Positions 27,843 through 37,828 of a stretch of 64,000 nucleotides of DNA are shown here, piece by piece. Below the pieces are notes generated by a model. That model had not been told where the DNA came from and ran no database searches. It saw only the letters and a program-made list of their open reading frames with translations. The position numbers were made by a program, and so were the translations under genes. Numbering within the stretch: position 1 is the stretch's first letter; the number at the start of each line of letters is the position of its first letter. The stretch is taken from NCBI RefSeq assembly GCF_017741935.1, contig NZ_JAGHMH010000028.1, forward strand, positions 124,001 through 188,000, given 5' to 3'. This DNA is from Rhizobium sp. 16-449-1b (GTDB lineage Bacteria > Pseudomonadota > Alphaproteobacteria > Rhizobiales > Rhizobiaceae).

Positions 27843-28078
27843 ATGCCGTGTCCCGACGAACGCTTCAAACAATGGCACCCTTCGATTTGCATCGATGATG
27901 CCACTACCGCGTCCGAGAATTGGTTTTGCCCATTGGCGAATTCGCAGCACCCGCGACAAGATGTCTTGTGCGCTGCGACAAAAGGACTAATCCGGCTGCT
28001 GCAATGCAGCAACAATGTTCCTTGATGGAAGTCCATCAAGTTTGCGCATTGTCAACTGTTGGGTTTCGTGCCGCTCTC

Positions 28079-29080
28079 TTAGAGATTTTCGCTACAGTAA
28101 ATCCTCAGTTCCGGCTTCTGCACCGGCACGAGCATGAACTTTTCTTCGCGACACCGGTGCAGAACATCAAGCAGTGCATGAGATGCTTGCTGATTCGGAT
28201 CCTGATCTAGAACGAAGTCGAGAACCCCCGTTTTCAGATATGACTGGTGAACGCTGCTCTTCTCGTGCGCGATCCAGACTGGCCGATCGGCACGCCTTCT
28301 CAGTGTCTCGCCGATTTCGACCGAATCGTGACCAGTGTCATAGATCCCCACCACACCGTGTTTATCGAGGAGGTTTGTCACAAGACTGGATAGCTTGTGA
28401 TTGCGATCGTAGGTCGGATGCACCTGTACCTCGAACCGATCCGCGACCATCTGGCGGAAGCCTTCAATCCTCTGTGTATGTTCGACACGCCGCTCATGTG
28501 GCGGCAAAACGGCCAGCACGCCTTCGCGCCGAAGCAGCCCTGCCATCAGCTTGCCGGCCGTGCGGCCGGCGGCAACATTGTCGATGCCGCTATGCGTGTG
28601 GCCGGACAGGCCCGGAATCTCCGTCGTCAATGTCCCCACAATCTCGCCCCGGTCCATGACCTCCTGCAAGGCAGGCGCGATTTCGGCTCCGGCATCGGCC
28701 GCTATGATCAAGGCAGCCCTCGGCGCCGCGGGATTGAGGATGGCGCGTCGCCAAAGCGCGGCATCGTTCTCTCTCAAGTGCGTCCGCTGCATCACATAGT
28801 GCCGCGGCAGCGCGGCACCGTGGCGGACAAAGGCATCATCCAGCGATTGCCAGAACGGCGTCGAATTCTTTGGCAGGATCACTTCGATGCGTTTCGTCGT
28901 GTGCCAGATCTCGGGAAGAACCCGCACGAAGCCCAATTTCGCCGCAGCCTCGACGACGCGACGCGCCTTCTCCTCCGTAACGCCGCCGCGTTCGTTCAGG
29001 ACACGATCGACCGTGCTGACGCTGACATCAGCGGCAAGCGCGATCGCTTCGTGTGATGCACGGCTGGACTTCGACTTCAT
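28079..29080 (-). CDS. LacI family transcriptional regulator
   Basis: 333 residues. The N-terminal helix-turn-helix (EAIALAADVSVSTVDRVLNERGGVTEEKARRVVEAAAKLGF) is followed by a periplasmic-binding-like sensor domain. It is upstream of and co-oriented with the sugar dehydrogenase operon, and divergent from the SLAC1-type channel gene. A 14-bp perfect palindrome sits 24 bp upstream of its start. It probably controls one or both neighbours in response to a sugar. Confidence 0.9.
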   Translation of the reverse strand: MKSKSSRASHEAIALAADVSVSTVDRVLNERGGVTEEKARRVVEAAAKLGFVRVLPEIWHTTKRIEVILPKNSTPFWQSLDDAFVRHGAALPRHYVMQRTHLRENDAALWRRAILNPAAPRAALIIAADAGAEIAPALQEVMDRGEIVGTLTTEIPGLSGHTHSGIDNVAAGRTAGKLMAGLLRREGVLAVLPPHERRVEHTQRIEGFRQMVADRFEVQVHPTYDRNHKLSSLVTNLLDKHGVVGIYDTGHDSVEIGETLRRRADRPVWIAHEKSSVHQSYLKTGVLDFVLDQDPNQQASHALLDVLHRCREEKFMLVPVQKPELRIYCSENL

Positions 29081-29103
29081 TCTTAAAACGGCCTCGTCTA
29101 AAT

Positions 29104-29117
29104 TACGCGGCCGCGTA
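29104..29117. promoter_or_regulatory. Palindromic operator candidate before lacI
   Basis: TACGCGGCCGCGTA, a perfect 14-bp palindrome with a central GGCC, 24 bp upstream of the lacI start in the 283-bp divergent gap. Central CG-rich palindromes near the promoter are typical of LacI-family operators. The rest of the gap shows no gene. Confidence 0.55.
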
Positions 29118-29363
29118 TTAGGACGTTACGGTCGATCAGCGCAAGCCATCCAGGCCTGAGCAGGCCGGGGCAAAGAGTCGCTGCCATACAGGTGTTGAGA
29201 GGATCTCGCAGAATTTCGGTGATTTGGCCGCGCCGTTTGTTGCAATACTGATACAACAGGCTCTTTATACCCTGGGCCCAGGCCGAAGCCTTGGCGGGGG
29301 CATCGTCGTCAGCCAGATCGCATTTCAGTCGTCGTAACCATCCGTTCCAGCCTCGGAGTCCAC

Positions 29364-30365
29364 ATGACCGCAATGCCATCGCAACCTGATCAGGCGACCG
29401 CAGCCACGGGAAAGCGGCTTCCTGTCGTTCCCGCATCGGCCTTCGGCATCGTGCTCGGCATAGCGGGCCTTTCCAACGCCTGGCGCGCGGCCGCCGGCCA
29501 CTTCGCGCTTCCCACCACTGTCGGAGACGGCATTGCGCTGCTTGCACTTGCCGTATGGCTCGCTCTCGTTTGTCTCTATGGATTGAAATGGATCCTCTTC
29601 GCCGAGGAGGCGCGCAAGGAGATCAAGCATCCCGTCCAGTGCTGCTTCATCGGCCTCATCGGTGTCGCGACCATGCTTTGCGCAGCGATGGTCGCGCCGT
29701 TTTCCGGCGCGCTGGCGCTCGCATTCTATTGGATAGGTCTGCTCTGGACGCTCGCCTTCGCGATATGGCGGACGGGTGCCTTGTGGCAGGGCGGACGCGA
29801 TCCGACGACGACGACACCGGTCCTCTATCTCCCGACGGTTGCCGGATGCTATGTCGCGGCAATCGTCGGCGCGGCACTCGGCTATTCCGATCTGGCGCAA
29901 CTGGCGTTCGGCGCGGGCTTCTTCTCATGGCTGGCGATGGAATCCGTCATTTTGAACCGGCTGCTCAATGCAGCGGAACTGGCCGAGCCCCTGCGCCCGA
30001 CAATCGGCATCCAGCTCGCACCGCCGGCAGTCGGCGCCGCCGCCTATCTGAGCGTGACGAACGGAGCGCCGGATCTGCTGGCCCATGCCATGGTGGGCTA
30101 CGCGATGCTGCAGCTGCTTCTGGCGCTTCGCCTTCTCCCATGGGTCATGAAGCAACCATTCGCGGCGTCCTATTGGGCCTTCTCCTTCGGCCTGACCGCG
30201 CTCGCCGCCGATCTGATCCGCATGGTCGTCCGCGGCGAACAAGGCATCCTGTCGACGCTCGCCATGCCGTTGCTCTGGCTCGTGACCGCAGCAATCGCCC
30301 TGTTGGCGGCGGGAACAATCTTGCTTCTTTTCCGAGGAAAGCTGTTCCCGCTCGCCCGAGCCTAA
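29364..30365 (+). CDS. TehA/SLAC1 family anion channel or transporter
   Basis: 333 residues with about ten membrane segments, the normal size for the TehA/SLAC1 family. The N-terminal RLPVVPASAFGIVLGIAGLSNAWR and the later FSFGLTALAADLIRM match. Family members pass small anions or tellurite-related compounds, or export dicarboxylates. It ends 6 bp from the convergent ABC ATPase gene. The specific ion is unknown. Confidence 0.85.
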   Translation: MTAMPSQPDQATAATGKRLPVVPASAFGIVLGIAGLSNAWRAAAGHFALPTTVGDGIALLALAVWLALVCLYGLKWILFAEEARKEIKHPVQCCFIGLIGVATMLCAAMVAPFSGALALAFYWIGLLWTLAFAIWRTGALWQGGRDPTTTTPVLYLPTVAGCYVAAIVGAALGYSDLAQLAFGAGFFSWLAMESVILNRLLNAAELAEPLRPTIGIQLAPPAVGAAAYLSVTNGAPDLLAHAMVGYAMLQLLLALRLLPWVMKQPFAASYWAFSFGLTALAADLIRMVVRGEQGILSTLAMPLLWLVTAAIALLAAGTILLLFRGKLFPLARA

Positions 30366-30371
30366 GAGCCT

Positions 30372-31457
<1,086 letters not shown>

Positions 31458-31461
31458 CGGC

Positions 31462-33381
31462 CTACTTCCCGGTCTGGAGCCAGACCAGCATGGCGCCCGG
31501 CTCGCGGTTGTCCCAGAGATGATAGGGCACGAGTGTGACGGTTGCCGGCACCTGCTCTGCCGGACGGGTGCGGTAGAGCGAACCGTTCCAGCCGCTGGCG
31601 TCTTCCCTGGAAACGTCGAGCTCGACCGCAACCGCGCCGTTCAGCCCTTCGATCGTCTTTGTGCGGTGACCGGCGAGCTTCTGCGGGACGACGAAGGCGT
31701 TGAGATCGTGGCCGTTGTCGGTTTCCTCGACGCAATAGATAAGCGGGCCGCGGGCGAGCGCGACGCGGCCGACGTCCTGGCGGACCTTCGGCGAGGCGTA
31801 TTGCGGGCGAAGCTCCAGCGGAAGATCGAGCGCGATGACATCGCCCTTCTTCCAGGCGCGGTTGAGGCGTGCGTAGCCGTCGATGACCGACGAGGCCAGA
31901 TCGACCGTCTCGCCATTCACCTTCAGCGAGGCGCCCTCGGCCCATTCGGGAATGCGCAGCGCGAGGCCGAATTCGGCCGTGCCGTCGACATCCACGTCGA
32001 TGCGGATATCGCCATTCCACGGATAGTCGGTGTGCTGCGTCAGCTTGACGTTGCCGCCCTTGAGCTTCGCCTTGACGCTGCTCTCACCGTAAAGATGAAC
32101 GGCGATCTCGTTGTCGGCGACCGCGTACATGTAGGAGCCGACCGAGGCAACGAGGCGGGCGATGTTAGGCGGGCAGCAGGGGCAACGATGCCAGACCCAG
32201 CGGTGATGCTTGCCGGTGCTTTCGAGCGGATTGTCGTAGAAGAAGGTCTTGCCGTCGAGCGCAAGGCCGGTCAGCGCGCCATTGTACAACGCCTGCTCCA
32301 TGACGTCGGCATAGCGGCGGTTCGGGCCTCGGCCCAACATTCGGCTTGCCCAGAAGACGAGACCGACGGAGGCGCATGTTTCGGCATAGGCCGTGTCGTT
32401 GGGCAGGTCGTAATAATCGGTGAAGCCCTCATTGATCGCAGCCGGGCCGATGCCGCCGGTGACGTACATCTGCTTAACCGTCAGGTCGTCCCAAAGCGTC
32501 TCCAGCGCATTGGTCAGCGTGTCGTCATGGTATTCGGTCGCGATGTCGGCCATGCCGGAATACTGGTACATGGCGCGCACCGCGTGGCCTACGACCTTCT
32601 CCTGCTCACGCACGGGTTCATGCGCCTGGCTGTATTCATAGGTCTTGTGCACATAGTCCTTAGGATCGCGGCCGCCGCGAAGCGCTTCGGCGGTGAAGAA
32701 GTGCGGCTGCCGGCCGCGCTCGTCGATGAAGAACTTGGAGAGATCGAGGTATTTCTGCTGGCCCGTGACGCGCGCCATCTTCACCAGCGCGAGCTCCACT
32801 TCCTGGTGGCCGCAATAGCCGGGGATCTGGCCTTCGCCATGGCCGAAAACCGTGATCATGTGGTCGGCATAGCGGCACATGATATCGAGCAGCTTGCGCT
32901 TGCCGGTTGCCTGGTAATAGGCGACGGCGGCTTCCATGAGATGGCCGGCGCAATAGAGCTCGTGGTGGTCGCGCAGGTTGGTCCAGCGCTTGCCGGGCTG
33001 CACGCGCTGGAACCAGGCGTTCACATAGCCATCTTCCTGCTGCAGCTTTTCATACATGTCGATGATGGCATCGGCGCGCGCCTCAAGCTCCGCGTTCGGC
33101 TTGCGGTAGAGCGAGTAGGCGATGGTTTCGATCGACTTGCCGAGATCGGAATCCCAGAACATCTGCGTCGAGCCGGTCCACTTCTCGTCGATCGGGATGA
33201 CGACGCCCGGGCTTGGCTGATTGACGTCGATCGCCTGGATCATGCCGGCCTTTTCGCAACGATCGAGCAGGATCGCCGCCGTGGAATCGCACACCGCATC
33301 CTGCCATTTGCCCCAGAAGCCGTTGAGCTCGACATCGGGAACGGCGACCGGGCGGAACTGGCTCTTGTTTTCGGTAATCAT
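31462..33381 (-). CDS. Glycoside hydrolase family 127 (beta-L-arabinofuranosidase type)
   Basis: 639 residues. Family 127 uses a Zn-bound cysteine nucleophile. The expected residues are visible: Glu334-x-Cys336 (YAETCAS) and the pair Cys402-Cys403 in HRCPCCPPN, matching the Glu-x-Cys and Cys-Cys arrangement of the characterised Bifidobacterium enzyme. No signal peptide is seen, so it acts in the cytoplasm on imported L-arabinofuranosides or related glycosides. It is flanked by CUT1 importer genes in one operon. Confidence 0.92.
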   Translation of the reverse strand: MITENKSQFRPVAVPDVELNGFWGKWQDAVCDSTAAILLDRCEKAGMIQAIDVNQPSPGVVIPIDEKWTGSTQMFWDSDLGKSIETIAYSLYRKPNAELEARADAIIDMYEKLQQEDGYVNAWFQRVQPGKRWTNLRDHHELYCAGHLMEAAVAYYQATGKRKLLDIMCRYADHMITVFGHGEGQIPGYCGHQEVELALVKMARVTGQQKYLDLSKFFIDERGRQPHFFTAEALRGGRDPKDYVHKTYEYSQAHEPVREQEKVVGHAVRAMYQYSGMADIATEYHDDTLTNALETLWDDLTVKQMYVTGGIGPAAINEGFTDYYDLPNDTAYAETCASVGLVFWASRMLGRGPNRRYADVMEQALYNGALTGLALDGKTFFYDNPLESTGKHHRWVWHRCPCCPPNIARLVASVGSYMYAVADNEIAVHLYGESSVKAKLKGGNVKLTQHTDYPWNGDIRIDVDVDGTAEFGLALRIPEWAEGASLKVNGETVDLASSVIDGYARLNRAWKKGDVIALDLPLELRPQYASPKVRQDVGRVALARGPLIYCVEETDNGHDLNAFVVPQKLAGHRTKTIEGLNGAVAVELDVSREDASGWNGSLYRTRPAEQVPATVTLVPYHLWDNREPGAMLVWLQTGK

Positions 33382-33401
33382 GTTTCAAATTCTCCTTTGA
33401 A

Positions 33402-34265
33402 TTACTTGACGGCGCCGGCCATCAGGCCGCGCATGTAGAAGCGTTGCAAAAGCAGGAAGACGAGCAGGCAGGGGATGACCATGACGACGACGCCGGCTTG
33501 CACCGCGCCCCAATCGATGGCGCCCATTCGCGATGAGCGCACCGCGGTCATCAGCACCGGCAGCGTGAACTTCTCGTTGCTGGACAAAAGCACGAGTGCC
33601 GCGAAGAACTCGTTCCAGGCATTGAGGAAGGCGAAGATCGCGACCGTGACGACACCGGGCAGCACCAGCGGAAACAGCACGCGGGCGAGCAGGCCGAGAT
33701 CGCGCGCGCCATCGATACGGGCCGCCTCCTCGATCTCCTTGGGCACCGCGTCGAACGCATTGCGCATCATGAAGACGGAGAAGGGTAGCTGCAGCGTGAC
33801 GTAGACAAGCGTCAGCCCGAGCAGCGAATTGTTGAGCCCCAGCCGCGACAGGATGATGAAGAGCGGCGTCAGGATCGACTGGAACGGGATCATCAAGGTG
33901 GCGATGATCAGGATGAACAGCACGTTCTTGAACGGGAACCGGTAACGCGAGAAGCCGTAGCCGGCGAGCAGGCTGATCGCCACCGTGAGCACAACCGTCG
34001 CGACCGAGACGATCAGCGAGTTCAGCATATGATGCCAGATGCCGGCGCCGAACGTATCGAGTGTCCTGTAAGCATCGACGCTGAGCCCGCTGATGCCGGT
34101 GAGCGGCCATGGCGGCAGCGCCGTTTCGCTGCGCGGGCGAAACGATGACATGAGCATGATCGCAAACGGCGCCAGGAAGAACACGACGATCGCGGCACCG
34201 GCGACGTGATAGCTTGTGGCGCGCCGCGCATTGCGGCGGGCGCGAAGGGCTGTACGGCCGGTCAT
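33402..34265 (-). CDS. Carbohydrate ABC transporter permease (MalG type)
   Basis: 287 residues from the ATG at 34265. About six membrane segments, the EAA loop (EIEEAARIDGARDLGLLAR), and the C-terminus FYMRGLMAGAVK typical of MalG-like permeases. The start overlaps the partner permease stop by 4 bp. It forms the importer of the GH127 locus. Confidence 0.92.
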   Translation of the reverse strand: MTGRTALRARRNARRATSYHVAGAAIVVFFLAPFAIMLMSSFRPRSETALPPWPLTGISGLSVDAYRTLDTFGAGIWHHMLNSLIVSVATVVLTVAISLLAGYGFSRYRFPFKNVLFILIIATLMIPFQSILTPLFIILSRLGLNNSLLGLTLVYVTLQLPFSVFMMRNAFDAVPKEIEEAARIDGARDLGLLARVLFPLVLPGVVTVAIFAFLNAWNEFFAALVLLSSNEKFTLPVLMTAVRSSRMGAIDWGAVQAGVVVMVIPCLLVFLLLQRFYMRGLMAGAVK

Positions 34266-35176
34266 GGACGATCCTCCCCAACCTTGAGCAGCCAGAGCTG
34301 TACGATGCTGAGCGCCACCAGGATGACGAGCAGCGCGATGGAAAGAGCCGCGCCGTAGCCGAGATTGAACGACACGAAGGACTGATTGAAGATGTAGTAG
34401 ACGATCGAGATCATGCGGTTTTGCGGTCCACCTGATGTCATGATGTAGAACTGGTCGAAGGCGAGGATCGATCCGGTGACCGACAGGATGAGTGCGAGCG
34501 CCATGGTTCTGCGCATCAAGGGCAGCGTCAGATGGCGGAAGCGCTGCCAGGCGCCGGCGCCATCGATGCGCGCAGCTTCGGTCAGCTCCGCCGGAATGCC
34601 CTGAAGGCCGGTCAGAAGAATGATCATCGTGAAGCCGGCGACCTTCCACACGACCATGACGATGATCGTCAGGAAGGCGCTGTCAAAGGTCGCAAGCAGG
34701 TTGCGCCGCCCTTGGGTGAGGCCCAGCATTTCGAAGACGGGCGAGAACAAGCCGCTATCCACGTTCGCAAGCCAGACCCAAAGAAGCGACGCCGAAGCCA
34801 GGCCGATGACCACGGGGAGGAAAACAATCGTTCGATACGCCGACACGAAGCGGCGCGGCTTGTCGACGAAAAAGGCAAGGGGAAACGCCAGCGCGAAGAT
34901 CGCGATCGTGACAACAAGCGTGTATTGCGCGGTGAAGCCGAGCGATGTCCAGAAACGCGGATCGTTGAACATGCGCGTGTAGTTGCCGATGCCGATCCAG
35001 CGCGGCGATCCCATGAGCGGCCAGCGGTGCAGGCTCATCCAGACGGTGAAGAGCAGCGGCAACACGAAGAACACGGTCACCAGAGCGATTGCGGGCGCGA
35101 TATAGGCAACGCCCCGCCAGCCCCCTCTCCGCCGCCGCCTGCGCTTCGGAGAGACGGAGATGATTTCAGTCGTCAT
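34262..35176 (-). CDS. Carbohydrate ABC transporter permease (MalF type)
   Basis: 304 residues from the ATG at 35176, preceded by GAGATCAAAG. A short Arg-rich N-terminus (PKRRRRRRGG) leads into six membrane segments; the EAA loop (ELTEAARIDGAGAWQRFRH) is present. It partners with the 33402-34265 product. A strong hairpin lies between it and the upstream binding-protein gene. Confidence 0.92.
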   Translation of the reverse strand: MTTEIISVSPKRRRRRRGGWRGVAYIAPAIALVTVFFVLPLLFTVWMSLHRWPLMGSPRWIGIGNYTRMFNDPRFWTSLGFTAQYTLVVTIAIFALAFPLAFFVDKPRRFVSAYRTIVFLPVVIGLASASLLWVWLANVDSGLFSPVFEMLGLTQGRRNLLATFDSAFLTIIVMVVWKVAGFTMIILLTGLQGIPAELTEAARIDGAGAWQRFRHLTLPLMRRTMALALILSVTGSILAFDQFYIMTSGGPQNRMISIVYYIFNQSFVSFNLGYGAALSIALLVILVALSIVQLWLLKVGEDRP

Positions 35177-35205
35177 CTTTGATCTCGTTCTATTTTGGGG
35201 AATGA

Positions 35206-35236
35206 CAGGACGGGATCGGGTCGCGATCCCGTCCTG
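35206..35236. repeat. Intercistronic hairpin between binding protein and permease genes
   Basis: 13-bp stem (CAGGACGGGATCG/CGATCCCGTCCTG) with a 5-nt loop directly after the binding-protein stop. No T-run follows on the minus strand. This layout is known to protect the upstream binding-protein message and lower downstream permease expression in other importers. The core GGGATCG is shared with 9558-9588. Confidence 0.7.
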
Positions 35237-35241
35237 AAGCA

Positions 35242-36480
35242 TTATTGTGCGCTGTCGATGATCGACTGCATGTCGGCCTGGCCGTTGGCGAATGCGCCGT
35301 CGACATCATCGCCGAACATGGCGGCGTTGATGAACTGCGACCACGGGCTGTTCGGGCTGTTGATCAGATCGTTGAACTGCAGCGTATAGGGCGTCTTGGC
35401 GACCTTGATCGCTTCGGCGGCCACGAGCAGGCGCGGATCCTGTCCCTTCAGAACCTGCTCGGCGATGTCGGTGCGCGTCGGCAGGCTGCCATTCTTGGCC
35501 ATGATCGTCTGCCCCTCCTCGGAATAGACGAACTCCAGGAACTTCTGGATCTGGCTGACATGCGGCGTGCCCTTGGTAACGACGATGTTGTCGCCGCCGG
35601 CAAAGGAGGACGGCTTGCCGTCGACGCCGGGGATCATCGCCACGCCGAAGTCGAGCTCCGGATGCTGCGTGATCATCGTGCCGATGGCGAAAGCACCGAG
35701 GCTCTGCTGGCCGATCTTGCCGCCGAGGAACTTCAGAAAGTCCACGCCGTTATCGGTCGCGGCACTGGCAGGCACGGCACCCGACTTGACGATCGTACGA
35801 TAGTCTTCGACGGCCTTTCGCATCTGGGGAGTATCCAGTGTCGCGGTCTTTCCATCCTCAGAGAGGATATCCGCGCCGGCACCCCACACGAGAGGTGCGA
35901 ATGTAAAGATCATGCAGCCGCCACAGCCGCCGCCCGAGAAATAGAAGCCCGCATTATCGGCACCGAGCTTATGGATTTTCTCGGCATTGGAAGCGATCTC
36001 TTCCCATGACGCGGGGGCTTTTTCCGGATCGAGGCCAGCCTGTTTATACAGGCCCTTGTTCCAGGCGAAGACGGAGGTCTCGACCAGAAGCGGCAGGCCG
36101 TACACCTTGCCCTCATAGGTGCCCTGCTTGACATGCGCGGGCGCCAGCGCGTTGAAGTAGCTCAGCGACTTGGCGAAATCCGTCATGTCCTCGAGCTGGC
36201 CTGCGGAGGCGAAGGACGGGGTGTAGATCAGGTCCAGCGAGATCGCGTCTGGCGCCTGGCCGCCGGCAACGGCCGTCGCATATTTCTGGACCATCTGGTC
36301 CGACGGGATTTCCGTGAGTTCGACCTTGTCGGTATTGGCCGCGTTATAGGCGTCAATGACCGCCTTGAAGGCGCCGCCACCGCTGCCCGAACGCACCCAC
36401 ATGCTAACGGTTTCGGCGGATGCCGCCGAGGCCAGGAATATCGACAGCAATGCCGTCGCTGCAAGCATTCTCTTATGCAT
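35242..36480 (-). CDS. ABC transporter periplasmic sugar-binding protein (CUT1)
   Basis: 412 residues from the ATG at 36480, set by GGAGGAAATC just before it. Signal peptide about residues 1-22 (LLSIFLASAASA). The mature part has the family-1 pattern (YGLPLLVETSVFAWNKGLYKQAGLDPEKAPASWEE). An unusual GGGCGGCM stretch places two Cys in the middle. It is the second gene after lacI and probably binds an arabinofuranose-containing oligosaccharide, judged from the adjacent GH127 gene. Confidence 0.92.
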   Translation of the reverse strand: MHKRMLAATALLSIFLASAASAETVSMWVRSGSGGGAFKAVIDAYNAANTDKVELTEIPSDQMVQKYATAVAGGQAPDAISLDLIYTPSFASAGQLEDMTDFAKSLSYFNALAPAHVKQGTYEGKVYGLPLLVETSVFAWNKGLYKQAGLDPEKAPASWEEIASNAEKIHKLGADNAGFYFSGGGCGGCMIFTFAPLVWGAGADILSEDGKTATLDTPQMRKAVEDYRTIVKSGAVPASAATDNGVDFLKFLGGKIGQQSLGAFAIGTMITQHPELDFGVAMIPGVDGKPSSFAGGDNIVVTKGTPHVSQIQKFLEFVYSEEGQTIMAKNGSLPTRTDIAEQVLKGQDPRLLVAAEAIKVAKTPYTLQFNDLINSPNSPWSQFINAAMFGDDVDGAFANGQADMQSIIDSAQ

Positions 36481-36521
36481 GATTTCCTCCAATCATTGGG
36501 GCAACCGCGCCCCGCCTCCCT

Positions 36522-37532
36522 TTAGATTTCCCGGTTTCCACCACAGGACTGGCGAATAACGAGCTTGCATGGAAGCTTGCGCAGACCGGGCTCGACAGTT
36601 CGGCCCTCGGCAAGATCCAAGATCGTCAGCCCGGCCGTTCGGCCGAGCTCCTTCAAATTCATGTCGACCGTCGTCAGCGCCGGCCGCGTCTGGTCGGCGA
36701 AGATCTCCCAATTGTCGAAACCGATGATCGACACATCCTCGGGCACACGGACGCCTCGTTCGCGCAAGGCATCCACCACGCCTCTCGCGATTTGGTCGTT
36801 ACCGCAGAAAATGCCGTCGGGCGTCGGCTTGTCGCCGCCCCAAAGCATGGCGACGGCTTCATGCCCCCAGGCCTCCGTCCATGCGCCGTGCACGACGAGC
36901 GCATCCGGGCCGACGGCCTGGCGAAAGGCATCGGCGCGCTCCACGGCCGAGACGAAACTGTCGGGACCCGTCACATGGACGATCCTTTTGCGCCCGACCT
37001 TGCGAAGCCGCTCGACGGCGAGCCGCGCACCATCGGAATCATCCGCCGTCAGCACGACGCTTCCCGGCACGCCTTCGGTGAAGGCGTACACAACGGGCAC
37101 CGGCAGGCCAGCGAGATCGACCGGGAGAGACCTGTCGATCCGCTTGCCCGTCGCGATGATGCCATCCACCTGCTTATCCAGCATGGCGTCGACATGAACC
37201 TTGGCGAGTGCTGGATCATCCTCGATGGCGCAGAGAAAAACCGAGACGCCATGATCGACAAGCGCTTCGGAAATTCCGGACATCACCGGCAACGTGAAAC
37301 GGCCATAGGTATCGTTGGTGAGGAGCCCCACAGTGAAACTTCTGTTGAAGAGAAGGCTGCGGGCCAATGCATTCGGCCGGAAGCCGACATCGGCTGCGAT
37401 CGACTTGATCCTCTCGCGCGTCTCCGAAGCCATCCGACCCGTGTCGTTCAGCGCCTTCGACACGGTCGAAACGCTGACACCCGCAGCCTTGGCGACGTCA
37501 TGAATTGTGACACGGTTGCTCCGAGCGACCAC
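36522..37532 (-). CDS. LacI family transcriptional regulator of the GH127 locus
   Basis: 336 residues starting at a GTG (37532) with GGAGGAGATCGC before it. The helix-turn-helix VTIHDVAKAAGVSVSTVSKALN is classical, with the hinge helix (PNALARSLL). The sensor domain spans ~60-330. It is upstream of and co-oriented with the importer and GH127 genes, 41 bp from the binding-protein gene. Two palindromes upstream of its own start suggest autoregulation that also controls the whole operon. Confidence 0.93.
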   Translation of the reverse strand: MVARSNRVTIHDVAKAAGVSVSTVSKALNDTGRMASETRERIKSIAADVGFRPNALARSLLFNRSFTVGLLTNDTYGRFTLPVMSGISEALVDHGVSVFLCAIEDDPALAKVHVDAMLDKQVDGIIATGKRIDRSLPVDLAGLPVPVVYAFTEGVPGSVVLTADDSDGARLAVERLRKVGRKRIVHVTGPDSFVSAVERADAFRQAVGPDALVVHGAWTEAWGHEAVAMLWGGDKPTPDGIFCGNDQIARGVVDALRERGVRVPEDVSIIGFDNWEIFADQTRPALTTVDMNLKELGRTAGLTILDLAEGRTVEPGLRKLPCKLVIRQSCGGNREI

Positions 37533-37556
37533 GCGATCTCCTCCTTCTCGCGGAGG

Positions 37557-37607
37557 TGAGAAAAGCGTTTCTCAAATGCAAAGTCAACGTGAGAAAACGT
37601 TTTCTCA
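37557..37607. promoter_or_regulatory. Paired LacI operators, 33 bp centre to centre
   Basis: Site 1 (37557-37574) is TGAGAAA-agcg-TTTCTCA; site 2 (37590-37607) is the perfect 18-bp palindrome TGAGAAAACGTTTTCTCA. The centres are 33 bp apart, about three helical turns, so two dimers would lie on the same DNA face. Site 1 lies 25 bp upstream of the lacI start. Confidence 0.8.
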
Positions 37608-37663
37608 TCATTTTCCCAATTTCGCGGGATCAAGCAAGCGTGAGTTAGCGGGACGAAAACGAA

Positions 37664-37820
37664 AAACGGCGGCACCGAGGCGGGGAGAACGTCGCCTGGG
37701 TACCGCCGTTTGTGCGCCTTGGGCTGGAGGGGCCGGATGGGCGCGGGAGAAGATGGGCCGTCAATGGTTCGTGAGGCGAACCGAAAAAGCGGGCGGTGGC
37801 CCCGGTTAAAAGGCCACCGC
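37664..37820 (-). terminator. Two tandem hairpin terminators after the Rbs-type importer
   Basis: The first (37784-37820) has 9-bp arms GCGGTGGCC/GGCCACCGC, followed on the minus strand by CCCGCTTTTT. The second (37664-37711) has arms AAACGGCGG/CCGCCGTTT plus inner pairing, followed by TTCGTTTTCG. Together they insulate the lacI promoter at 37.56-37.6 kb from read-through. Confidence 0.75.
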
Positions 37821-37828
37821 GGGGAGGA

